Notes: a model not told the origin generated them from the letters alone. Shown: positions 36,879 through 46,224, counted from the stretch's first letter. The stretch is 64,000 bases of DNA from Sinorhizobium sp. 8-89 (GCF_030124325.1 NZ_JASKLR010000010.1:112045-176044), one strand, 5' to 3'. Program-made: numbers and translations.

Positions 36879-38420
36879 ATGCGTAAATTTGTATCTCCCA
36901 GTGCAGGGAAGTCCACGATCCGCCTGTGTGCGGCGATCTTGCTGGCAGGCGCTGCCACCGGTTGCAGCTCGGATGTCAGCCGCTTCAGCGGGCTTTTTTC
37001 AAGATCTGACGATATAACGACCAGTTCCATCCCGCAAAACACAATGCCGGTCCCGCGGGGCGATGTTGCTGCCGGCCAGCTTGCGGCGGCTCCGTCTGGT
37101 GGGGGCGGCGCGACTTTCGGTCAGCCGTATCCGGTCGCCAGCCAGAACGCCGTTTATGCGCCGGCTCCCGTTTCCAGCGCGCGCGTCGCCTCAACGCCGA
37201 TGAGTGTCCAGCGTACTGTGCTGGCGGACCCGTCCGTGGCTGCCCCGCGGCCGCAACCGCAGGCGCTTCCCGCCGAACGCCAGGCGCAGCCGGTGGCTGT
37301 CGCCAAAGCCGAGACTCTGTCTGCGACGGCAAGGGAGACGGCAAGCAAAGGTGGTTGGGGCGCGCAGAACGCACCGTCGGTCATGGTTCGCCCGGGCGAT
37401 ACGGTCGCCACCCTCGCCAAGCGTTTCGGAGTGCCGGAAAGAGAGATCCTGAGGGCCAACGGCTTGAAGTCAGCAGGCCAGGTAGAACCCGGCCAGCGCC
37501 TTGTGATCCCGACATTCGGTGCTGCGAGCAGCGCTGCGAAGGCGGCCGCCTCCAGTTCGATCCCCGATGTCGACGGCGGCAACAAACGGCCGTCGCCGTT
37601 GCCGACGGACAAACGCGAGGCGGCGATCCTTCCCGGTCAATCGCAGACGCGTGAAAAGAGCGAAAGCCGCAGCGATGTCTCCGCAGGCAAGCTTGCGTCC
37701 AAGGGAGAAGGCAGCGGCGGTGACGGCCTCTACACAGTCAAGCCGGGCGACTCGTTGAATCGTATTGCCAAGGCGAACGGTGTGTCGGTCAGCGCCTTGA
37801 AGCAAGCGAACGGCCTGACGGCCGAGGGGATCCGCATCGGCCAAAAGCTGAAGATGCCGGGCGCGGCTCCCACGGCAACGGATGCGCTGGCGACGGCTTC
37901 GGTGCCGACCAAGAAGGCGGAGACCAAGGTCGCTTCGCTCGAGCAGAACAAGCCTGCCGAATACAAGCCGCCGGTCGCCAAGGAGAGCGTTTCGGAAGTC
38001 GCGATCAAGTCGGATATCGACGAGGACCTGCCGAAGTCGACCGGCATCAGCAAGTATCGTTGGCCGGTACGCGGGGCGGTCGTTGCCGGATACGGTGCGA
38101 ATGTCGACGGCAACCGCAACGACGGGATCAACATTTCTGCGCCCGAAGGAACGCCGATCAAGGCGGCCGAAAACGGTGTCGTCATCTATTCCGGCAGCAG
38201 CCTGAAGGAACTGGGCAATGCCGTTCTGGTGCGCCACGACGACGGCACTGTTACTGTCTACGGCAATGCCTCCGAGCTCAAGGTGCAGCGCGGACAGAAG
38301 GTGCAGCGCGGACAGACACTCGCTGCCTCGGGCATGACCGGCAAGGCGACCCAGCCGCAGGTGCATTTCGAGGTGCGCAAGAACGCCACCCCGGTGAACC
38401 CGGCGACCTATCTCGAATAG
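36879..38420 (+). CDS. NlpD/DipM-like LysM-LytM lipoprotein, probably catalytically inactive
   Basis: A periplasmic peptidoglycan-binding lipoprotein of 513 residues. A signal peptide with lipobox LLAGAATGC is followed by a Pro/Ala-rich linker, LysM 1 (about 167-212, VRPGDTVATLAKRFGVPE), LysM 2 (about 284-328, YTVKPGDSLNRIAKANGV) and a C-terminal M23/LytM domain. The usual zinc ligands are missing. NRNDGINISAPEG replaces the HxxxxGxD-type motif, and QVHFEVR lacks the first His of HxH. It is therefore likely an activator of amidases at division, like NlpD or EnvC. The start MRKFVSPS was chosen for its signal peptide. Confidence 0.85.
   Translation: MRKFVSPSAGKSTIRLCAAILLAGAATGCSSDVSRFSGLFSRSDDITTSSIPQNTMPVPRGDVAAGQLAAAPSGGGGATFGQPYPVASQNAVYAPAPVSSARVASTPMSVQRTVLADPSVAAPRPQPQALPAERQAQPVAVAKAETLSATARETASKGGWGAQNAPSVMVRPGDTVATLAKRFGVPEREILRANGLKSAGQVEPGQRLVIPTFGAASSAAKAAASSSIPDVDGGNKRPSPLPTDKREAAILPGQSQTREKSESRSDVSAGKLASKGEGSGGDGLYTVKPGDSLNRIAKANGVSVSALKQANGLTAEGIRIGQKLKMPGAAPTATDALATASVPTKKAETKVASLEQNKPAEYKPPVAKESVSEVAIKSDIDEDLPKSTGISKYRWPVRGAVVAGYGANVDGNRNDGINISAPEGTPIKAAENGVVIYSGSSLKELGNAVLVRHDDGTVTVYGNASELKVQRGQKVQRGQTLAASGMTGKATQPQVHFEVRKNATPVNPATYLE
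38280..38315 (+). repeat. Perfect 18-bp tandem repeat in LytM gene
   Basis: AAGGTGCAGCGCGGACAG occurs twice in tandem, encoding KVQRGQ twice. NlpD-type LytM domains have a comparable V..G..V..GQ pattern here, so the protein repeat may be structural rather than an insertion. Confidence 0.85.
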
Positions 38421-38470
38421 AGCAATTCCAGGAAAAGTGTGTAGCGGTTTTCCGCCCGGAACTGCGTGAT
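38421..38470. repeat. Short palindromic intergenic repeat, second family
   Basis: Begins AGCAATTCCAGGAAAAG and continues through GTAGCGGTTTTCCGCCC to GGAACTGCG. It is an imperfect palindrome (CAATTCC with GGAACTG; GGAAAA with TTTTCC) that I recall as widespread in rhizobial chromosomes. It fills the gap between converging genes and may act as a bidirectional terminator. Only one copy is seen here. Confidence 0.5.
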
Positions 38471-38493
38471 TTCAAGGAGCTGGGCCTTCGAAA

Positions 38494-39369
38494 TTATGCG
38501 GGATCGCCGAGTTGCCGGCGGAGACGGCCGGCCAGATCCTGAATGAACTGCCAAGCGACGCGGCCGGATCTCGATCCCCGCGTCGTTGCCCATTCCAGCG
38601 CGTCCGCATGCAGCGTCTCTCGTTCGACCTGCAGGTCGTAGTAGCGGGCGTATCCGTCGACCATCGCCAGATAATCGTCCTGGCTGCACTTGTAGAAGCC
38701 TAGCCAGAGGCCGAAACGGTCCGACAGCGAGACCTTCTCCTCGACCGCCTCCGACGGATTTATCGCGGTCGATTGCTCGTTTTCCATCATGTTGCGAGGC
38801 AGAAGGTGCCGGCGGTTCGAGGTTGCGTAGAGCAGAACGTTGGCGGGGCGGCCTTCAACGCCGCCGTCGAGAACCGCTTTCAGCGACTTGTAAGACGTAT
38901 CGTCATGGTCGAAGGAAAGATCGTCGCAGAAGACGATGACCGGCATCGGCGCCGCTTTAAGAATCTCCATCAGAACCGGCAGGCTCGCGATGTCTTCCCG
39001 GTGCACTTCGACAAGCTTCAATGCACTGCCGGTTTCGTGTGCGACCCGCGCATGTACCGCCTTGACCAGCGAAGACTTGCCCATGCCGCGCGCGCCCCAA
39101 AGAAGCACGTTGTTGGCGGGATAACCCTCCGCGAAACGAAGTGTGTTGTCGAAAAGGATGTCGCGCACGTGGTCGACGCCCGTGATGAGCGCGAGGTCGA
39201 TGCGGTTCGGCTTCGCCACCGGCTGCAGATGGCGATTGGCCGGCGCCCAGACGAAGCATTCTGCCTGGCTCCAGTCGTTCACGGCAGGCGCCGGTCCCGC
39301 GATCCGCTCGATAGCCGCCGAAAGCTTCTGCATCTCGTTGATCAGAACATCGATCTTGTTTTCCTGCAT
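38494..39369 (-). CDS. DUF815 AAA-type ATPase
   Basis: A 291-residue P-loop ATPase of unknown cellular role, common in alphaproteobacteria near yajC-secDF. Walker A is GARGMGKS (92-99) after YPANNVLLW, and Walker B is VIVFCDD (144-150). Sensor-like LLYATSNRRHLLP and SLSDRFGLWLGFYKCSQDDYLAMVDGYA follow, as does the arginine-rich GSRSGRVAWQFIQDLAGRL. The N-terminal 30 residues look like a short coiled coil. It converges on the LytM gene and diverges from yajC. Confidence 0.88.
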   Translation of the reverse strand: MQENKIDVLINEMQKLSAAIERIAGPAPAVNDWSQAECFVWAPANRHLQPVAKPNRIDLALITGVDHVRDILFDNTLRFAEGYPANNVLLWGARGMGKSSLVKAVHARVAHETGSALKLVEVHREDIASLPVLMEILKAAPMPVIVFCDDLSFDHDDTSYKSLKAVLDGGVEGRPANVLLYATSNRRHLLPRNMMENEQSTAINPSEAVEEKVSLSDRFGLWLGFYKCSQDDYLAMVDGYARYYDLQVERETLHADALEWATTRGSRSGRVAWQFIQDLAGRLRRQLGDPA

Positions 39370-39675
39370 CTGCTTGTCTCCGGTACCCGCGCGGCGTTTG
39401 GCGCTTCGTGCATCTGTAATTCCTTGAATTGCCGCAGGTTTGGTCTGCTGAAATTATCCGTAGACAAAGCCGCGCGGCAGCTTTTTTCCGGTAGCACGAC
39501 GGTTTGCGCTGGAAAAGGCCAGGCGCGAGTGCTCGGGGGGTTCTCCTCCCGCGGAATTTGTGTCAGAGGCAGGAGAAACGGATAGGGCGGCCGATTTGCG
39601 TCGCGGCGTCGCATCCCTATATTCCGGCGGATTTCGCGCGGGGGATCCGCGCAATTTGAACTTAAGGAGTGATCG
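39370..39675. promoter_or_regulatory. Divergent gap between DUF815 ATPase and yajC
   Basis: 306 bp presumed to hold the two divergent promoters. CTATAT near 39616 may be a -10 element for yajC. AAGGAG at about 39663-39668 is the yajC ribosome binding site. No other structure stood out. Confidence 0.35.
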
Positions 39676-40008
39676 ATGTTCATTACCGAAGCTTTTGCGC
39701 AGACCGGTGCCCCGAGCGCGGGCGGCGCAGACATTTTGATGTCTATTCTGCCTTTCCTCCTGATCTTTGTCGTCATGTATTTCCTGATCATCCGCCCGCA
39801 GCGCGCGCAGATGAAGCGTCGCGAGGAGTTGCTGAAGAACATTCGCCGCGGTGATCAGGTCGTTACCGGCGGCGGCATCGTTGGCAAGGTCACGAAGGTG
39901 GTCGATGATGCGGAACTCGAGGTCGAGATCGCCGACGGCATCAAGGTTCGCGTCGTCCGCAGCGGGATCTCCGAGGTTCGCGTGAAAGGCGAACCGGTCA
40001 AGGAATAA
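39676..40008 (+). CDS. yajC: Preprotein translocase accessory subunit YajC
   Basis: A small bitopic membrane protein that joins SecDF and YidC in the holotranslocon. The 110-residue protein has one helix (ILMSILPFLLIFVVMYFLIIRPQ, about 20-42) and the YajC domain RREELLKNIRRGDQVVTGGGIVGKVTKVVDDAELEVEIADGIKVRVVRSGISEV. It is the first gene of the yajC-secDF operon. Confidence 0.95.
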   Translation: MFITEAFAQTGAPSAGGADILMSILPFLLIFVVMYFLIIRPQRAQMKRREELLKNIRRGDQVVTGGGIVGKVTKVVDDAELEVEIADGIKVRVVRSGISEVRVKGEPVKE

Positions 40009-40059
40009 CTCGGGCACGAACCGCAACCGGCAGAGCCGGCGAATGGAGCATTTTAGAGC

Positions 40060-42630
40060 ATGCCCAAGTTCTCGCCGCTGAAAAACACGATCATCTGGCT
40101 CGTCGTCCTAGCCGGTTTTGTTCTCGCTCTGCCGAACCTCTTTTCCAAGGAAGAACTTGCGGAATGGCCCGCCTGGGTGCCGCAGCGGCAGGTGCCGCTC
40201 GGCCTTGATCTTCAGGGCGGTTCCGATTTCACGCTGAGGTTGGTCCGCGACGACATCATTTCCGAGCGGCTCGAGACCACGATCGATGCGATCGGTAAGG
40301 CACTTAGGGACGCGGATATCGCCTATACGGGCCTATCGGGCAGCGGCCAGGCGATTCAGTTCCGGGTTCGTGACGCGACAAAGGTCTCCGCCGCGCGCGA
40401 CGCATTGCGTGAACTCACCGCTCCCGTCGACAGCGCCGGTCTCATTCGAAACCAGGTTCAGGAACTGGTTTCGGAAGGAGCGGAGCAGGGCGAGGCGGTT
40501 CATCTGCGGCTCACCGACGAGGGCATAGATCTCAGGGTGGCCTCGGCGGTGACCGAAGCCATCGACGTGGTGCGCCGACGTATCGGTGAAGTCGCTGTCG
40601 CGGAGCCATCGATACGCCGTAGCGGTAACGATCGTCTCGTCGTTCAGGTACCCGGATTGGACGATCCGCAACGGCTGAAGGATCTCCTCAGCCAGCGCGC
40701 AGAGCTCACGTTCCGGTGGCTCGATCCATCCATGCCGGTGCAACAGGCGGTCGACACGAAGCCGCCGGCAGCAAGCGAGGTCCTCTATTCGCTCGACGAT
40801 CCGCCGGTTCCGTATCTGGTCGAAAGGCGAGCCTTCGTCGCGGCTAGGGATGTCGTCGAGGCGCAACCTGATTACGACCCGGCAACCGGCGAGCCAATTG
40901 TCAGCTTCAAGCTCGACGCCGACGCGCTGGCGCGCATCACGCCGCTTGTGGAGGCCGACTCCAGAAGGCAGTTCGCGATTGTGCTTGACGGGCAGGTGGT
41001 GTCGGCACCCGCGCTTGCCGATGCGATTAGCGGCGACACTGGTCGGATCTCTGGAAACTTGTCCGAGGACGGCGCCAAGAACCTCGCCGCCTTGCTGCGC
41101 GCCGGGCCACTCCCCGCGACCCTGACGGTGGTCGAGGAGCGCACGGTCGGCCCCGGTGTCGGAACCGACGCCATCGCAAACGCGCTGAAGGCCGGTATGA
41201 TCGCCGCGCTCGCGGTCGCAGCATGCATGATCGCGTTCTATGGCTTCTTTGGCGTCATTGCGGTGGTCGCGGTCATCGTGAATGTGGTGCTGATCATTGC
41301 GGCTCTCTCCCTGATCGGCGCGACTTTGACCTTGCCGGGAATCGCCGGGATCATTCTCACGATCGGAGTCGCGGTCGACTCGAACGTTCTTATCTACGAG
41401 CGCCTTCGAGAGGAGGCGCGCGGCGCCGGACCGTTGCGAAAGGCGCTCGACACCGGCTTTTCACGTGTCTTCAGCAGCATCGTCGATGCCAATCTGACCA
41501 TGGCGATCGCCGGTGCCATTCTCTTCTATTTCGGTTCCGGCGCCTTTCGCGGTTTTGCCGTGACGCTGGCGATCGGAAGCGTGACGACTATTCTGACGGC
41601 GCACAGCCTGACACGCCGTCTTGTTCGCGGCTGGTATCGTCGTCGCCGGCCCTTGCGGTTGCCGAGAGGCATTCGCACCGGCTTCTTCAGCGAGGCGGAT
41701 ATTCGGTTCATGGCGATCCGCAATCCGGTCTTTATTCTGATGGCGGCGCTGTCGCTTGCTTCGCTCATCTTGCTGGTCAGCCTGGGGCCTAACTTCGGCG
41801 CGGATTTCAAGGGCGGGTCGATCATCGAACTGCGGGCGAAGTCTGGTGTGGCCGACAGTGCGGATCTCCGCGCTCGCCTCGACGAGTTGAACCTCGGGGA
41901 AGTCCAGGTGCAAGAACTCGGCACGGAACGAGACGTCCTCGTCCGCGTTCCTTCTCAGGAGGCGGGTGATAATGCCGAGCAGACAGCGATCGGATTGGTG
42001 CGCGCCGAACTGGAGGATCAGTACACATTCAGGCGGGTGGAGGTTGTCGGACCAGCTGTGTCCGCCGAGCTGACAAGAGCCAGCAGCCTCGGCGTCGGCG
42101 CAGCGGTACTAGCCATTCTGCTCTACGTCTGGATCCGATTCGAATGGCGATTTGCTCTCGGTGCGATGATAGCCACCCTGCACGACGTATTGCTGACCAT
42201 CGGCTTCCTTGTCGTCACGCGCACGGAGTTCAACCTTGCGAGCGTTGCCGCCTTGCTGACCATCGTCTGCTACTCACTGAACGATACTGTCGTGATTTAC
42301 GATCGCATCCGCGAGAATTTCATGCGCTATCGAAAGATGTCCCTCTCGGTATTGATCGACGCGTCGATCAACCAGACGCTTTCGCGTACGGTGCTGACGG
42401 CCGTGACGACAATTTTGGCGCTCGCGGCGCTGTATTTGTTCGGAAACGGTCTTATTCGCTCCTTCAGTATGACGCTGCTTTTCGGGGTTGTTGTCGGAAC
42501 GCTCTCGTCGATTTATATCGCAGGCCCGGTTCTTATACTCTTCAACCGCAGAGGCGGCCGAACAAGGGACGGGCAGGATTCTGCCAGCAGCGATGATGAG
42601 CCGGCGAACACGGCAACAGGGACAGCCTGA
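40060..42630 (+). CDS. secDF: Fused protein translocase SecDF
   Basis: A proton-driven export motor that pulls preproteins through SecYEG on the periplasmic side. In this 856-residue protein SecD and SecF are one chain, as in other rhizobia. The SecD half has the start LPNLFSKEEL, GLDLQGGSDFTLRL, the P1 head and IAGIILTIGVAVDSNVLIYERLREEARG in the membrane. The SecF half has NFGADFKGGSIIELR and SVAALLTIVCYSLNDTVVIYDRIRENF. Each half has the expected six helices. It overlaps the next gene by one base. Confidence 0.96.
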   Translation: MPKFSPLKNTIIWLVVLAGFVLALPNLFSKEELAEWPAWVPQRQVPLGLDLQGGSDFTLRLVRDDIISERLETTIDAIGKALRDADIAYTGLSGSGQAIQFRVRDATKVSAARDALRELTAPVDSAGLIRNQVQELVSEGAEQGEAVHLRLTDEGIDLRVASAVTEAIDVVRRRIGEVAVAEPSIRRSGNDRLVVQVPGLDDPQRLKDLLSQRAELTFRWLDPSMPVQQAVDTKPPAASEVLYSLDDPPVPYLVERRAFVAARDVVEAQPDYDPATGEPIVSFKLDADALARITPLVEADSRRQFAIVLDGQVVSAPALADAISGDTGRISGNLSEDGAKNLAALLRAGPLPATLTVVEERTVGPGVGTDAIANALKAGMIAALAVAACMIAFYGFFGVIAVVAVIVNVVLIIAALSLIGATLTLPGIAGIILTIGVAVDSNVLIYERLREEARGAGPLRKALDTGFSRVFSSIVDANLTMAIAGAILFYFGSGAFRGFAVTLAIGSVTTILTAHSLTRRLVRGWYRRRRPLRLPRGIRTGFFSEADIRFMAIRNPVFILMAALSLASLILLVSLGPNFGADFKGGSIIELRAKSGVADSADLRARLDELNLGEVQVQELGTERDVLVRVPSQEAGDNAEQTAIGLVRAELEDQYTFRRVEVVGPAVSAELTRASSLGVGAAVLAILLYVWIRFEWRFALGAMIATLHDVLLTIGFLVVTRTEFNLASVAALLTIVCYSLNDTVVIYDRIRENFMRYRKMSLSVLIDASINQTLSRTVLTAVTTILALAALYLFGNGLIRSFSMTLLFGVVVGTLSSIYIAGPVLILFNRRGGRTRDGQDSASSDDEPANTATGTA

Positions 42631-43019
42631 TGATGGCAAAAGGCATCGAAATCCGCGAAGCGCATTTTCCCGGCCGAGCGCCGATAGACGCCTATGGAAA
42701 CGGCGGCTTCCGCTTCGCGGACATGTCTCACCGCGGCTCCGTACTGATGTTGCCGTCCGGCATCTACGCATGGGACGTGGTCGAGGGTGACCCGCTTTCG
42801 GTGGACAAATTCGAACGTGCGCTGGAGGAGGCGCGTGCGATCGAGGTCCTGCTCGTGGGGACGGGGCGTGAAATCCGGCCGCTGCCCGCCGAACTGAAGG
42901 CGGCCTTGAGGGCGCAGAACATCTCCTCCGATCCGATGAGCACCGGGGCGGCGGTCCGAACCTATAATGTGATGCTCGCCGAATCGCGCGCCGTTGCCGC
43001 GGCCCTGATCGCGGTGTGA
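42630..43019 (+). CDS. Mth938-like domain protein (NDUFAF3 homologue type, DUF498)
   Basis: A 129-residue protein with the Mth938 fold: IDAYGNGGFRFADMSHRGSVLMLPSGIYAWDV, IEVLLVGTGREIRPLPAELKAALR and MSTGAAVRTYNVMLAESRAVAAALIAV. The mitochondrial relative NDUFAF3 assembles respiratory complex I, and linkage to secDF is conserved in alphaproteobacteria. Bacterial function is unproven. It is coupled to secDF (1-nt overlap) and to the next gene (4-nt overlap). Confidence 0.85.
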   Translation: MMAKGIEIREAHFPGRAPIDAYGNGGFRFADMSHRGSVLMLPSGIYAWDVVEGDPLSVDKFERALEEARAIEVLLVGTGREIRPLPAELKAALRAQNISSDPMSTGAAVRTYNVMLAESRAVAAALIAV

Positions 43020-43879
43020 TTTCGAAGGAACTGCGCGTGCAAGAGGCCGATACCCAGATCCTCGCAACATTGCGGGACACAGATCGCGATCGATATCTGG
43101 CTTGCCTGCTTTCTCCACCTGAAAAGAGGCGCTCGCTTGCGGCGCTCTACGCGTTCCATGCGGAAATCGCCCGCGTGCGCGAGTTGATACATGAGCCGCT
43201 TCCGGGCGAAATCCGTTTGCAATGGTGGCGCGATCTTCTCGGAAACGAGCAATCAGGCGGCGAGGGGCATCCGCTGGCGGAAGCGCTTCTGCAATGTGTT
43301 CGCGAACATCATCTGCCCGTCACGGTGCTCGAGAACATGATCGATGCGCGGATTTTCGATCTTTACGACGATCCGATGCAGGACAGGTCCGCGCTGGAGG
43401 GCTATGCCGGTGAAACCGCGTCAGCCCTCATTCAGCTTTCGTCGCTGATCCTTGATCCGTTGAATGCCGCCAGATCGGCGGAGGCCGCCGGACATGCGGG
43501 CGTCGCCCAGACGATCGCCGGCCTTTTGTTGCTACTGCCTGTTCATTGCCGACGCGGGCAGGTGTACCTTCCGGCGGAACTCCTGCGCGCGACCGGGCTC
43601 GACCGTGAAACATTGCTTGCCGGCAGCAACACTGAAACCATCGACAGGGCGATCCGTGCATTTTGTGGATTGGGCCGGGATCACCTTGCCAAGGCGCGTC
43701 AAGGCATAGGCTCGATCTCTTCGGCGAATTTCTTCGCCTTCACCCCCGTGGCTCTGGCCGAACCGGTGTTCGACCGGGCGGAGGCGGCGGGTGCGAGTCT
43801 CCTTCAGCGACCCATCCAGCCATCCCAGTGGCAGCGGCAATGGCGAATGTGGCGCGCGAGCCGGCGCAAGCGCTTCTGA
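43016..43879 (+). CDS. Squalene/phytoene synthase family protein (NDUFAF6-like)
   Basis: A 287-residue protein of the trans-isoprenyl diphosphate synthase fold: DRYLACLLSPPEKRRSLAALYAFHAEIARVRELIHEPLPGEIRLQWWRDLL and YAGETASALIQLSSLIL. The first Asp-rich motif of true synthases is not evident (AFHAEIARVREL replaces the DxxxD region), so catalysis is doubtful. The mitochondrial homologue NDUFAF6 is also a complex I assembly factor without known enzymatic activity. GTG 43016 overlaps the upstream stop. Placement beside an Mth938 gene supports a shared role. Confidence 0.8.
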   Translation: MISKELRVQEADTQILATLRDTDRDRYLACLLSPPEKRRSLAALYAFHAEIARVRELIHEPLPGEIRLQWWRDLLGNEQSGGEGHPLAEALLQCVREHHLPVTVLENMIDARIFDLYDDPMQDRSALEGYAGETASALIQLSSLILDPLNAARSAEAAGHAGVAQTIAGLLLLLPVHCRRGQVYLPAELLRATGLDRETLLAGSNTETIDRAIRAFCGLGRDHLAKARQGIGSISSANFFAFTPVALAEPVFDRAEAAGASLLQRPIQPSQWQRQWRMWRASRRKRF

Positions 43880-43996
43880 TCCGATGCGCCTGTCAGGCGA
43901 AGTGGCCCCGGAGTTGAATTTGGTCAAGCTGGCGCAAGTCTCACATCGTATAGGCAGGAGCTACCGGATTCATGCCGTCCGAAAGGGGCTCGTGTG

Positions 43997-44458
43997 ATGT
44001 TGTGGCTTTTGCTCATCATGGTGGTTGTCGCCGTCGGCGCGTTCTACATCAGGATGAACGCCCGTGCCGAACGGGATTTCGACAATCCCGACGCGGGCTC
44101 GGCGATGGTCGAATTTGGCCGCGCATTCCCCGAAGAAGCAATCCGCGCCCTGCATTCGACCATTGACAGAAAGGCTATCTTTCTCCGACTGCACGATGGC
44201 AAGGCTGGCTTCATCCAATCGCACGGCACGCATTATGTCTGCCACGTCATTCATCCCGGCAAGGTGCGGGTGAACACGTCCGACAGCGGGCGCGGCTTGA
44301 TCGTTCACTTTCCGGATTTTGCCTACCTGGACAACACATTCGAGTTTCGGACCGCGGCCGAGGCCGCCGAGGTCTCGCTCTGGCTGCTCGGCAGCTTCAG
44401 CCCCAAATCGGAACTCAGCGATGAGCCGGCGGCGCAAGCGGTCCAGGCGAGCGACTAA
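43997..44458 (+). CDS. Small membrane-anchored protein of unknown function
   Basis: A 153-residue protein with an N-terminal membrane anchor ([20 protein letters not shown]). A soluble domain without a recognised family follows ([61 protein letters not shown]). ATG 43997 has AAAGGGG eight bases upstream; GTG 43994 is possible. It overlaps trmFO tail to tail by 4 bp. Function not assigned. Confidence 0.75.
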   Translation: MLWLLLIMVVVAVGAFYIRMNARAERDFDNPDAGSAMVEFGRAFPEEAIRALHSTIDRKAIFLRLHDGKAGFIQSHGTHYVCHVIHPGKVRVNTSDSGRGLIVHFPDFAYLDNTFEFRTAAEAAEVSLWLLGSFSPKSELSDEPAAQAVQASD

Positions 44459-45882
44459 GCGGTCTTCAGGGCGGGAACGCCGAGCCAGTTTGCGCAGTCG
44501 CTGAGAGCCCGCGCCGCTGTCGCCTGCTTCTTTGCCAGGGCCTTCTCCTTGCCGCGAAAGCGCTTGGCGCCATCCGGCTTCGCCAAAGCTCCCGGCTCCA
44601 GCGGCGGAAACAAACCGAAATTGACGTTCATCGGCTGAAATGAACGCTTGCCCGGCTCGTCGTCGGAGATGATGTGCCCGCCGGTGATGTGGTTAAGCAG
44701 CGCGCCAAAGGCCGTTGTTGGCGGCGGTGGCGCCAGCGTTTCGCCCTTGCGCTCGGCCGCAGCGAAGCGGCCGGCAAGCAGGCCGATGCTGGCGCTCTCC
44801 ACGTAGCCCTCGCAACCGGTAATCTGGCCGGCGAACCGCAGGCCCGGTCGGGACTTGAGCGTCAAGGTCGAGTCGAGCAGCGTCGGCGAGTTGATGTATG
44901 TATTGCGATGCAGGCCACCGAGACGGGCGAACTCGGCCTTTTCGAGTCCAGGGATCATCCGGAAGACTTCCGCCTGCGCGCCGTATTTCAGCTTTGTCTG
45001 GAAACCGACCATGTTGTAGAGCGTGCCGAGCGCGTTGTCCTGTCGAAGCTGTACGACGGCATAGGGCTTGACCGCGGGATTGTGCGCATTGGTCAGCCCC
45101 ATCGGCTTCATCGGACCGTGACGCAGCGTTTCGCGTCCGCGTTCGGCCATCACCTCGATCGGCAGGCAGCCGTCGAAATAAGGCGTGCCCTCCCATTCCT
45201 TGAAACCGGTCTTATCGCCGGTGATCAGGGCGTCGACAAAGGCGTTGTACTGCTCCTTGGTCATCGGACAATTGATGTAGTCCTTGCCGGTGCCACCCGG
45301 GCCGACCTTGTCGTAGCGCGACTGGTGCCAGCAGATATCCATGTCGATCGTGTCGGTGTAGACGATCGGAGCAATCGCGTCGAAAAAGGCGAGGGCGTCG
45401 GCGCCGGTTTCTGCGCGGATTGCCTCAGCGAGCGCAGGCGCGGTGAGGGGCCCGGTGGCGATGATCGCTAGATCCCATTCCTTCGGCGGCAGCCCGGTGA
45501 TCTCCTCGCGGACGACCGTGATCAAGGGATGACTGTCGATCGCGGTGCTGACGGCTGCTGAAAAGCCGTCGCGATCGACGGCAAGCGCTCCACCGGCAGG
45601 CACCTGGTTGCGGTCCGCGGCCTGCATGATCAGCGAGCCGGCAAGCCGCATTTCCGCATGCAGCACGCCAACAGCATTGCTGGTCGCGTCGTCGGAGCGG
45701 AATGAGTTGGAGCAGACGAGTTCGGCGAAACTGTCGGTCTTGTGGGCATCGGTTCCGCGTACGCCGCGCATTTCGTGCAGGATGACTGGCACGCCGGCGT
45801 CGGCGATCTGCCACGCGGCCTCCGATCCGGCAAGGCCGCCGCCGACGACATGAATGGGGGAATAGGAAGTGTTCGCTGTCAT
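44455..45882 (-). CDS. trmFO: Methylenetetrahydrofolate--tRNA-(uracil-5-)-methyltransferase TrmFO
   Basis: A folate- and FAD-dependent enzyme that makes ribothymidine (m5U54) in tRNA. The 475-residue protein has the FAD motif [15 protein letters not shown] (from residue 11), [25 protein letters not shown] with the catalytic Cys, [19 protein letters not shown] and [21 protein letters not shown]. The start MTANTSYSP is family-like; the frame continues to 45990 without similarity. It was formerly called gid. Confidence 0.95.
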   Translation of the reverse strand: MTANTSYSPIHVVGGGLAGSEAAWQIADAGVPVILHEMRGVRGTDAHKTDSFAELVCSNSFRSDDATSNAVGVLHAEMRLAGSLIMQAADRNQVPAGGALAVDRDGFSAAVSTAIDSHPLITVVREEITGLPPKEWDLAIIATGPLTAPALAEAIRAETGADALAFFDAIAPIVYTDTIDMDICWHQSRYDKVGPGGTGKDYINCPMTKEQYNAFVDALITGDKTGFKEWEGTPYFDGCLPIEVMAERGRETLRHGPMKPMGLTNAHNPAVKPYAVVQLRQDNALGTLYNMVGFQTKLKYGAQAEVFRMIPGLEKAEFARLGGLHRNTYINSPTLLDSTLTLKSRPGLRFAGQITGCEGYVESASIGLLAGRFAAAERKGETLAPPPPTTAFGALLNHITGGHIISDDEPGKRSFQPMNVNFGLFPPLEPGALAKPDGAKRFRGKEKALAKKQATAARALSDCANWLGVPALKTA

Positions 45883-45941
45883 GGGCGGCTTCCTATCACA
45901 GCAGCCCCCCGGTTCCAATTGCAGAAACGAAAACGGCGCCT

Positions 45942-46048
45942 CTACAGCGCCGCGCGTCTTGTCGGACGCGCAAAGGACGCTGTAGCACATTGAATTGCTG
46001 CATGTTTTATCCTTAAATCGGCAACGATTTAAGGAAACATGCAGTAGG
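45942..46048 (+). repeat. RIME-like intergenic mosaic repeat, copy 5
   Basis: The clearest copy: CTACAGCGCCGCGCGTC, TTGTCGGACGCGCAAAGG, CGCTGTAGCACATTGAATTG, then CTTAAATCGGCAACGATTTAAG and AAACATGCAGTAG. Both palindromes are intact, and an outer ACGGCGCC/GGCGCCGT pair frames it. It lies upstream of trmFO and downstream of the first DUF1127 gene. Confidence 0.8.
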
Positions 46049-46080
46049 CGCCGTCTTGGATGTTTGGATGTTCGTTCCGA

Positions 46081-46224
46081 TTAGCGGAAGGAACGAGCCG
46101 CAATGTTGCGGATATCGTAGCGGGTAATGCCGATATCGCTGAGCGCGTGGTTCGAGAGGCTGCCGAGCTCGGCAACGGTGCGGCGGTAGTTCATCCAGCT
46201 TTTTGCAATGCGAATCGGGTTCAT
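46081..46224 (-). CDS. DUF1127 micro-protein 1
   Basis: A 47-residue basic protein reading MNPIRIAKSWMNYRRTVAEL, then GSLSNHALSDIGITRYDI and RNIAARSFR. This is the short single-domain DUF1127 type (helix, L-x-x-L-x-D-I-G-[IL]-x-R). Relatives in Rhodobacter and Agrobacterium bind RNA or affect RNA turnover and phosphate and stress responses. It is 44% or more alike to the second DUF1127 gene upstream. The strong sequence match outweighs its short length. Confidence 0.85.
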   Translation of the reverse strand: MNPIRIAKSWMNYRRTVAELGSLSNHALSDIGITRYDIRNIAARSFR

